Assembly (NCBI RefSeq): GCF_002836475.1
Contig: NZ_PJBJ01000022.1
Coordinates: 477,663-541,662 of the forward strand
Reading direction: 5' to 3'
Length of the DNA: 64,000 nucleotides
From: Flavobacterium sp. ALD4
GTDB lineage: Bacteria > Bacteroidota > Bacteroidia > Flavobacteriales > Flavobacteriaceae
Every line of letters begins with the position of its first letter. The stretch's first letter is position 1. Of this stretch, positions 27,167 to 33,220 are shown one piece after another. Below the pieces are notes generated by a model. That model ran no database searches and was not told the origin of the DNA. It saw nothing but the letters and a program-made list of their open reading frames with translations. The position numbers and the translations under genes are program-made.

Positions 27167-28363
27167 ATGACTGAAGAATTAAATGGAATTGTAGTAAGTC
27201 ACAAACCCATATCTGAATCGAGTCTAAAGAGACTACTATTAATATTCGATAAATTATATTTCATCCATCCAGAAGAAAATAAGCATTTAATACCTAATAA
27301 TGTAGCAAAAATTAAGTTTCAAAATATGGAATTTAACATGGCTGATTATGGTGTTATGTATAATGGCGAAAACTACAATTTAATCGAGGACAATCTTTTA
27401 GATAAATTTGATTATGCCATTAATAAAGGTATCATTCGAATTTTAGACTTAAAAATCAAAAAATTTTATGAAAAGAATTGGCTACCGCTCCGATTATCAT
27501 ATGACTTTGATACTGGAAATGCTGATTTATTAAATAACTTTTTACCTCTAACTGTAAAAGAAAATAATATATCTATGCAAACTGGTATATTCAGAGGTGG
27601 ATTTATTAGTCCTTCGAACATAAAATTATATCCGGACATTCCAGCTCAAATCTCATTTTTTACAGAAGTAGAAAATAAAGATTTTCATTTAGACCATCAA
27701 CTTTTGTCCATAACAGGAAGATTAAATAGAACTCTGGCTATAAGCCATGAGTTTAATCTAATACCAATTTTTATAAACGAAAATTTAGCAAGAGCATATT
27801 CTCATAAAATTGAAATCGCAAAAAACAACAAAGAGAGTAAATTAAATATGGAGTTTTTAAAACATAATAGAACTGAACTAGAAAGTGTTCAGTTTCTTTT
27901 ACACAAAATTTCAGAAATACTTTTACCAGACGATATTATAAATGAAATTTCAGTTAAAGAATTAATTTTCGCTAGGAATAGCACTTATAATGAATGTATT
28001 AAATTAAGAAGAAAGTTAATCAAAACAATTACTTTTTTAAGTGAAACGAATTTTGACGACAAGTTTTTAAAAGATGTAGATAATTACATAAAAAAAGAGG
28101 TTGAGCCTTTAGTTAATGCATATCAAAAAAAGTTCGTTGAAAGCATGAACAAATTTTTACAACTGGCATTACCATTCGGAAGTACAGTGGCTGTTTCTGT
28201 ATTAGGTATTCAACAAGGATTATCACCAATGGCAATAGCATATTTAGGAGGCATTTCTGGAACAGTAGGACAAGTTACAACTGAATTATCAAATTATATT
28301 TTAAAGAAAAGATCAAAGAAAACGAATAATACGTTTTCTTATTTTATTAATTTGAAAGAATAA
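27167..28363 (+). CDS. Unknown 398-residue cassette-borne protein with a hydrophobic C-terminal segment
   Basis: No recognised domain. The N-terminal 270 residues are soluble and mixed alpha/beta (MTEELNGIVVSHKPISESSLKR). Two helical segments follow, then a Gly/Ala-rich hydrophobic stretch at about 325-370 (LALPFGSTVAVSVLGIQQG and MAIAYLGGISGTVGQ) and a basic tail. The late hydrophobic stretch could insert into a membrane. An 8-codon reading frame (27139-27165) ends one base before this ATG. The gene is the only occupant of cassette 2. An abundance of Asn, Lys and Ile codons fits an AT-rich acquired gene. Confidence 0.8.
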   Translation: MTEELNGIVVSHKPISESSLKRLLLIFDKLYFIHPEENKHLIPNNVAKIKFQNMEFNMADYGVMYNGENYNLIEDNLLDKFDYAINKGIIRILDLKIKKFYEKNWLPLRLSYDFDTGNADLLNNFLPLTVKENNISMQTGIFRGGFISPSNIKLYPDIPAQISFFTEVENKDFHLDHQLLSITGRLNRTLAISHEFNLIPIFINENLARAYSHKIEIAKNNKESKLNMEFLKHNRTELESVQFLLHKISEILLPDDIINEISVKELIFARNSTYNECIKLRRKLIKTITFLSETNFDDKFLKDVDNYIKKEVEPLVNAYQKKFVESMNKFLQLALPFGSTVAVSVLGIQQGLSPMAIAYLGGISGTVGQVTTELSNYILKKRSKKTNNTFSYFINLKE

Positions 28364-28367
28364 AACT

Positions 28368-28505
28368 GTACACAACAACGTATAAAATTTATGCTTAGAG
28401 TTAAACAAAAATTGAAAACCAAAACAACCAACTAGCATTTGTGCTAGGCTGAAAATCTTCAGGATTTTAAGCCACACAAATCTTATACAAAACCGTAGGT
28501 TATAC
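28368..28505 (+). repeat. attC-like recombination site 2
   Basis: Left core GTACACAAC (28368-28376), right core GTTATAC (28499-28505). The stem GTATAAAATTTATG (28380-28393) is 12/14 complementary to CACAAATCTTATAC (28475-28488). The left core is 8/9 complementary to the right core of site 1 but only 4/7 complementary to its own right core. Confidence 0.8.
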
Positions 28506-28542
28506 TTTGACAATCAGAATAGAAAACGAGAAAACTTCGAAA

Positions 28543-28908
28543 ATGGAAAAAGAAAGTGTGAAAATAAAATTTGAAGAGCATTTTAAATTGTTTGTGCTTC
28601 TGAAAGATAAAATTGCATTTGAATCTGAATTCCTGGAAAACGGAGTCGACTTTTATTTTGAAGAAAAACAGCCAAACATTACATGTGGGATTAGATATTT
28701 TTTGCGTGATGTTGACAGACCAAAAATCGACAAGATTGTTATTGAGAATGGAATTATTGCAAGTACTGAAACAATTCCAAGTTATGACTATGGAGATCAA
28801 CAAAAAGTGCAAAAAATTTACGCAATAACTGCTTGTGTCGTTGTTGTAATTATCTTAATTGTTTTCGCTATGGTTGAGTTATTTAAAGAGGAACATTGGC
28901 TACAATAA
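28543..28908 (+). CDS. Small protein with C-terminal membrane anchor, unknown function
   Basis: 121 residues from the ATG at 28543 (MEKESVKIKFEEHF). A TTG at 28507 is possible but lies only 2 nt after the attC-like right core. It is a soluble, charged N-terminal domain of about 90 residues followed by one transmembrane helix (IYAITACVVVVIILIVFAM) and a short tail, so tail-anchored. No family is recognised. It ends 8 nt before the next start and shares cassette 3 with it. Confidence 0.7.
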   Translation: MEKESVKIKFEEHFKLFVLLKDKIAFESEFLENGVDFYFEEKQPNITCGIRYFLRDVDRPKIDKIVIENGIIASTETIPSYDYGDQQKVQKIYAITACVVVVIILIVFAMVELFKEEHWLQ

Positions 28909-28916
28909 AGTTATCT

Positions 28917-29333
28917 ATGAAAAAAATTCTATTCATTATTTGTTCGTTAATTCTCATTTCTTGGAAGGAAGAAGAAACTGTGAAACAAACCAAATTTATA
29001 CAGACAGTTACCGAAAAAAATGCAAGACTAAATAATGAACATCCAAAGCAGACCAAAATAATTAATCCAAAATTTAATTTGAAATTGCTTTATGGAATTT
29101 GGACATACGACCTGGAAGGACCACACGCAGACTTTGAGTTAACAAAAAAATCATTTTATGTTGTAGATTATGACGGAAATGGAGATATGCCATATATCAT
29201 AAACCAAGACACAATAACAGTTTATTACCCTGACTATGTAAGTGTTGGAATAATTAAAAGCGTAACAAAAGACACTTTAAAAATAGATTGGGACAAAAAC
29301 GGAATAGTTAATTGCGTTAAATGGAAACAATGA
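28917..29333 (+). CDS. Small exported protein, probable ex-lipoprotein, unknown function
   Basis: 138 residues from the ATG at 28917 (MKKILFIICSLILIS); the alternative start at 28896 would overlap the preceding gene. The signal is shaped like a lipoprotein signal, but where a Cys would be expected (ISCKEEE) the sequence reads ISWKEEE with a TGG codon. The mature part contains LLYGIWTYD and DYDGNGDMPYII, typical of small Bacteroidota lipocalin-like or immunity-like beta proteins. It is the second gene of cassette 3. Confidence 0.7.
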   Translation: MKKILFIICSLILISWKEEETVKQTKFIQTVTEKNARLNNEHPKQTKIINPKFNLKLLYGIWTYDLEGPHADFELTKKSFYVVDYDGNGDMPYIINQDTITVYYPDYVSVGIIKSVTKDTLKIDWDKNGIVNCVKWKQ

Positions 29334-29340
29334 GTACAGC

Positions 29341-29473
29341 CTATAACAGCTATTACAACGGATTTGGGGAATTGGCTGATTGGGAAAATGGTTTTGTATT
29401 TGCCAGTTTAGCGATAACCGAAAAAGAATTCTTAATTTAGTCCCAAACCCGCTGTAGTAGCGAAACGTTAGTA
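29341..29473 (+). repeat. attC-like recombination site 3
   Basis: Left core CTATAAC (29341-29347), right core GTTAGTA (29467-29473). The stem GCTATTACAACGGATTTGGG (29349-29368) matches the reverse complement of the 20 nt at 29442-29461 at 17/20. The left core is 6/7 complementary to the right core of site 2 and only 4/7 to its own right core. Confidence 0.83.
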
Positions 29474-29502
29474 TTAATTTTTAAATAAACACAGATATCA
29501 AA

Positions 29503-30414
29503 ATGATAAAATTAAAATTAGCACTTGACTGGACTCCAAATATCAATCATATCGGATTCTTAATTGCAAAAGAATTAGGATTTTACAAACAACAAGGTAT
29601 AGACCTTGAAATTTTAAATCCGCAAGATGATAATTACGCAATGACGCCAGGAAAAAAATTAGAGCTTGGTGTTGCAGACTTTGCAATTGCTCCTTTTGAG
29701 ACGGTTATAAGTTTGAACAATAAAGTGAATCAAGTTCAAGCAATAGCGATTTACGCTATTTTGCAAAAAGATTTAAGTTGTATTGCTACGCTAAAATCTT
29801 CAAATATTACATCACCAAAGTTGCTCGATGGTAAAACATATGCCTCATATAAGGCTCGTTATGAAGACCATATAGTGAAACAAATGATTAAAAATGATGG
29901 AGGGGAAGGTGATTTAAATATAATATATCCAGATAAACTTGGTATTTGGAATACGCTGTTAAGTGGTAAAGCAAATGCTACTTGGATTTTTGACAACTGG
30001 GAGGGAATTGAGGCAAGCAGTAAGAATATTGAACTAGATAAGTTTACATTAGATGAGTTCAATATTCCTTATGGCTATTCACCTATTGTATTGACAAAAA
30101 AAGAAAATATAACAAAGCATAAAGTGCCTTATTCAGAGTTTATTAAAGCCACTCAAAAAGGTTTTTTATTTACAAAAAATAACCTGACTGAATCAGTAGA
30201 CATTTTAAAGCGTTACGTAACTGAGTACGATTTAAAAAATATCGATTTAGAAAAATCAATATCTTTTTCAATACCTCATTTTGGTGACGAATTTAATTGT
30301 GGTGTAATGAAACAAGAAAGAGTATTAAGTTTTACAAAGTGGCTTATAGACAACGGATTAGAAGACAAAGTGATTTTAAATCAAAATCTATTTACAAATG
30401 AATTATTTGAATAA
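29503..30414 (+). CDS. THI5/NMT1-like (SsuA/ThiY family) protein, cytoplasmic form
   Basis: 303 residues starting directly with LKLALDWTPNINHIGF, the core block of THI5/NMT1 and of ABC substrate-binding proteins for thiamine precursors. Other blocks are AKELGFYKQQGIDLEI, LGVADFAIAPFETV and YASYKARYED. There is no signal peptide, so it is not an ordinary periplasmic binding protein. It could be a cytoplasmic HMP-binding or HMP-synthesis-like protein, but the catalytic Cys-rich motif of yeast THI5 is not obvious. It is the only gene in cassette 4. Confidence 0.83.
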   Translation: MIKLKLALDWTPNINHIGFLIAKELGFYKQQGIDLEILNPQDDNYAMTPGKKLELGVADFAIAPFETVISLNNKVNQVQAIAIYAILQKDLSCIATLKSSNITSPKLLDGKTYASYKARYEDHIVKQMIKNDGGEGDLNIIYPDKLGIWNTLLSGKANATWIFDNWEGIEASSKNIELDKFTLDEFNIPYGYSPIVLTKKENITKHKVPYSEFIKATQKGFLFTKNNLTESVDILKRYVTEYDLKNIDLEKSISFSIPHFGDEFNCGVMKQERVLSFTKWLIDNGLEDKVILNQNLFTNELFE

Positions 30415-30420
30415 AACTAC

Positions 30421-30545
30421 TGCTAACGACCATTTTGAGTTAGCTGGAATTTAGTGGAATTACCGTTTCGCATCAAGTTTTCGTTAAACCGAAAATTGAG
30501 CGGTTACGAAATCCACAGCAAGTACAAGCGTGGGAAACGTTAGCT
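30421..30545 (+). repeat. attC-like recombination site 4
   Basis: Left core TGCTAAC (30421-30427), right core GTTAGCT (30539-30545). The stem tip is TTTTCG (30478-30483), loop TTAAAC, CGAAAA (30490-30495). Outer stem blocks are GTGGAATT with GAAATCCAC and ACCG with CGGT. The left core is 6/7 complementary to the right core of site 3. Confidence 0.8.
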
Positions 30546-30583
30546 GCAAGCTGACAGAAACTAATAAAAACAAAAGATAATAA

Positions 30584-31324
30584 ATGGAAAAATTAAAAGG
30601 AAAAGTAATAATCATAACAGGTTCTTCAAGAGGTATTGGATTGACCATTGCCAAAACTCTTGCTAAAAATGGTGCAAATGTGGTGGTTAATTATTCAGGC
30701 AGTGAAGAAACTGCAAAAAGTGTAGTAAATGAAATTTTACAAAGTGGTGGACAAGCAATTGCTATCAAAGCTGACGTTAGCAAATCGGAAGACGTAAAAA
30801 GATTATTTCAAAAAACCATTGAGAAGTTTGAAAAAATTGATGTGTTGATAAACAATGCTGGAATTGCAATTTATAAATTGATCAAAGACACAACGGATGA
30901 AGATTTTGTTAGAATTTTTGATATAAATGTAAAAGGAGTATTCAATACAATGAGAGAGGCGTCTACACTTTTAGCAGATAATGGAAGGATAATAAATTTT
31001 TCGAGTTCTGTAACACGACTTATGTTGCCGACTTATGGAACATATTCCGCCACTAAATCTGCAGTTGAACAGCTGACTAGAGTTTTTGCGAAAGAAGTAG
31101 GAAATAAAGGAATTACAGTAAACTCTATTTCGCCAGGTCCAGTTAATACGGAACTTTTCAAACAAGGAAAAAATGAGGAGGTGATAAACCGTTTGGCTTC
31201 AATGTCTGCTTTTAATCGAATTGGCGAACCTGAAGACATTGCAAAAATCATCTTATTTCTTGTAGATGATGATTCAAAATGGATAACAGGACAAAATATC
31301 GGAGCAAATGGTGGATTTGCTTAA
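30584..31324 (+). CDS. SDR family oxidoreductase, FabG-like
   Basis: 246 residues, a classical SDR. Cofactor motif TGSSRGIG, NNAG, catalytic Ser in INFSSSVTR, YSATK (Tyr and Lys), then ISPGPVNTEL and the C-terminal TGQNIGANGGFA. The NYSGSEE segment after beta-2 suggests NADP preference. It may be a 3-oxoacyl-ACP reductase-like enzyme, but an accessory location argues for another substrate. It fills cassette 5. Confidence 0.93.
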   Translation: MEKLKGKVIIITGSSRGIGLTIAKTLAKNGANVVVNYSGSEETAKSVVNEILQSGGQAIAIKADVSKSEDVKRLFQKTIEKFEKIDVLINNAGIAIYKLIKDTTDEDFVRIFDINVKGVFNTMREASTLLADNGRIINFSSSVTRLMLPTYGTYSATKSAVEQLTRVFAKEVGNKGITVNSISPGPVNTELFKQGKNEEVINRLASMSAFNRIGEPEDIAKIILFLVDDDSKWITGQNIGANGGFA

Positions 31325-31336
31325 CTTATAAAGCTA

Positions 31337-31465
31337 GCGGCTAACAAACTGTATAATTAATGGCTGCATAGTGCTAAATTTAAAGTTTAGTTCTTTTAAT
31401 TGAGTTCTGTGATAACTGAAAAATTAAGCATTTAAACGACACTAATCATACAGTAACCGTTAGGC
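31337..31465 (+). repeat. attC-like recombination site 5 (right-most recognised)
   Basis: Left core GCGGCTAAC (31337-31345), right core GTTAGGC (31459-31465), which fits the canonical integron GTTRRRY core. The stem ACTGTATAATTA (31348-31359) is 11/12 complementary to TAATCATACAGT (31443-31454). The left core is 8/9 complementary to the right core of site 4. Confidence 0.85.
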
Positions 31466-31684
31466 GATATTTTATTAAAATTAAAAGAAATTTTCACTCA
31501 TCTCTGTCTTTGTTTCTCGAATGTTGATTTCATAGCATATCCTTAAAAAGAAGATTTAAAGGTTGAAATAACCATTCAGTCCCTATTGTTAGAATATATA
31601 CTATACTATTTAGGGCGAATTTGCAATTTGTGACCACAAACTCATTAGATAAGTTAAACTAAACTAATTTCTGAAAACCATCCT

Positions 31685-31918
31685 ATGAAATTTGGATTTA
31701 GAATACCTTCAATCGCCAAAAGAATTGCGCCACGAACTTCTGTAAAGAGAATCATTACAAATGAATTAAGGTGAAAAGTACCTCGAGGCTATGGATGGAC
31801 AACCAATCCGAAAAAGTTTGTATGCAACAAGGTGTATAATAAAGCATCAACAGGTTGTATGTTTACTTTGTTAGCTTTTATAGCTATTCCGTTGAGATTG
31901 ATCTCGATTCTAGTATGA
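31685..31918 (+). pseudogene. Small conserved Bacteroidota gene interrupted by a TGA
   Basis: The frame from ATG 31685 reads MKFGFRIPSIAKRIAPRTSV then, after an in-frame TGA at codon 30, KVPRGYGWTTNPKKFVCNKV and a hydrophobic tail to TGA 31916-31918. The pattern (RTSxKR, PRGYGWxTNPKK, YNKASTGC) is one I associate with small conserved Bacteroidota proteins that are uninterrupted elsewhere. A single GGA-to-TGA or similar change would explain the break. Confidence 0.6.
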
Positions 31919-31953
31919 TGCGGAATTTATTTTTAGGGTGTTGTAATGAATGC

Positions 31954-32040
31954 TTAATTTTTGCTACTGCAGAGGTTTTCGACTTGATCCCTAATATTTA
32001 TGATTAATTTTTGCCACTCCTTAGGTTTTGGACTTGATCC
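31954..32040 (+). repeat. Two 37-nt direct repeats with 50-nt period
   Basis: Copies at 31954-31990 and 32004-32040 begin TTAATTTTTGC and end GACTTGATCC, with 32 of 37 positions matching. Read on the minus strand they encode similar peptides (LDQVQNLRSGKN and RDQVENLCSSKN), each followed by a stop codon, so they may be duplicated 3' ends of a lost gene or of an insertion element. Confidence 0.6.
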
Positions 32041-32082
32041 AGTTTAAGCTTGACAATACAGAAATCGTACATATTATGAAAT

Positions 32083-32123
32083 AAAAAACCCTAAATCACT
32101 TAAAGTAAGTGTTTTAGGGTTTT
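32083..32123. terminator. Terminator hairpin downstream of tRNA-Arg
   Basis: AAAACCCTAAA(T)CACTTA and TAAGTG(T)TTTAGGGTTTT pair with A and T tracts on both sides. It lies 7 nt past the 3' end of the minus-strand tRNA. Confidence 0.88.
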
Positions 32124-32129
32124 ATTTTG

Positions 32130-32203
32130 TGACCTTGACTGGATTCAAACCAGTAACCTCTTGAGCCGTAATCAAGTGCGCTATTCAGTTGCGCCACAAG
32201 GCC
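32130..32203 (-). tRNA. tRNA-Arg (anticodon ACG)
   Basis: 74 nt. The acceptor arm GGCCTTG/CAAGGTC has one G-U pair, the D arm is GCGC...GCGC, and the anticodon stem CTTGA/TCAAG holds loop TTACGGC (anticodon ACG, read as ICG after deamination). The T arm is ACTGG/CCAGT with loop TTTGAAT. No CCA is encoded. It decodes CGU/CGC/CGA. It borders the accessory zone, with its 3' end towards it. Confidence 0.96.
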
Positions 32204-32317
32204 ATATTGTTTTGCGAATCGTTGTTTTCATAAATCTTATGTCAACGTGTTTGCGGGTGCAAAGATAAGTATAAATGTGTAAATTGCAAGTCTATTTTAA
32301 CATAAAAATCAAAAAAA

Positions 32318-32830
32318 ATGCCGTTAGCAAATTATATACGTGATATTCAGGGATTTCCAAAAGAAGGAGTTTTGTTTAAAGACATCACACCCTTGTTAAT
32401 TGACCCGAAAGCCACAAAAGAATGCCTAGAAATTCTGGTTTCATCGCTAAAAGATAAAAAAATAGACAAAGTCATTGGGGTGGAGAGTCGCGGCTTTTTC
32501 TTCGGGATGTTGATCGCTCAGGAACTGAACGTAGGCTTCGTGCCCGTCAGAAAACCCAATAAGCTGCCTTACGACACCATTTCGGCCTCCTATGAGCTGG
32601 AATACAGAACAGATACTCTGGAAATACATACTGATGCCATCCGTAAAGGCGATAGGGTGCTTATTCATGACGATGTTCTCGCTACCGGGGGCACGGCCAA
32701 AGCGGTTTGTGAATTAGTGGAGGAATTGGGCGGTGAAATCGTTCAGTTGAATTTCTTAATGGAAATCTCTTTTCTCAATGGAAGAGAAAAAATTAAGGAA
32801 TATGAGATTTTTTCGGCGATTACTTATTAA
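32318..32830 (+). CDS. apt: Adenine phosphoribosyltransferase
   Basis: 170 residues, the standard length. It starts MPLANYIRDIQGFPKEGVLF, with FKDITPLL, VIGVESRGFFFG and the PRPP-binding motif VLIHDDVLATGGTAKA. It salvages adenine to AMP using PRPP. The stop codon overlaps that of a convergent 46-residue gene. Confidence 0.97.
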   Translation: MPLANYIRDIQGFPKEGVLFKDITPLLIDPKATKECLEILVSSLKDKKIDKVIGVESRGFFFGMLIAQELNVGFVPVRKPNKLPYDTISASYELEYRTDTLEIHTDAIRKGDRVLIHDDVLATGGTAKAVCELVEELGGEIVQLNFLMEISFLNGREKIKEYEIFSAITY

Positions 32831-32967
32831 CGTAAAGCACGGGTTGTAACATAATAGCGGTAGCCAATGATTGCCATTTGCCATTTTTTGGCTTTGGCGA
32901 GATCCATTTGCTGTTTGCTGAAACTCGGTAACAATAGTTTATTGATTTTAGCTAGAATTTTAAACAT
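32827..32967 (-). CDS. 46-residue conserved small basic protein, unknown function
   Basis: Starts MFKILAKINKLLLPSFSKQQ and ends GYRYYVTTRALR. The sequence is Lys-rich with a central KAKKWQMAIIGYRYYV block. I associate this pattern with small proteins in other Flavobacteriaceae, some mislabelled SsrA-binding protein; it is too short to be SmpB. Its TAA overlaps the apt TAA on the other strand by 2 nt. The length is below common gene-calling cut-offs. Confidence 0.72.
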   Translation of the reverse strand: MFKILAKINKLLLPSFSKQQMDLAKAKKWQMAIIGYRYYVTTRALR

Positions 32968-33108
32968 AAGGATTTTGTTTTGGACAAAGGTATAAAAAAA
33001 AGTGGCCTGATGTCAGACCTTATTTTTCAGCTATTTATGGGAGTTTAATTCCGTTTTTATTTTTTCTTGGTGATAATTTCAATTGCACCATGTTCTGGAA
33101 ATGGTGCC

Positions 33109-33220
33109 GCGTGAGGGATAGCAGCAATCCGCCGCAGCGCAACGCCCCACCGCATTGCTGAAAGGGGCTCTGTTAGGATTGTCTTAGTTTTACTCCTTCA
33201 GCAATGGGGGCACGCCCAAA
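33109..33220 (+). repeat. Dispersed structured repeat, copy B
   Basis: Begins GCGTGAGGGATAGCAGCAAT and ends GGGGGCACGCCCAAAG. It lies at the 3' end of the minus-strand MFS gene; the last ten sense codons of that gene and its stop (33190-33220) are inside the repeat. The 5' and 3' boxes match copies A, C and D. Confidence 0.75.

Noticed and set aside
32130..32203. tRNA-Arg as an attachment site with a duplicated 3' end
   Set aside because: I searched the accessory zone for a copy of the tRNA 3' end and found only weak resemblance (GACTTGATCC), so no att pair can be claimed.
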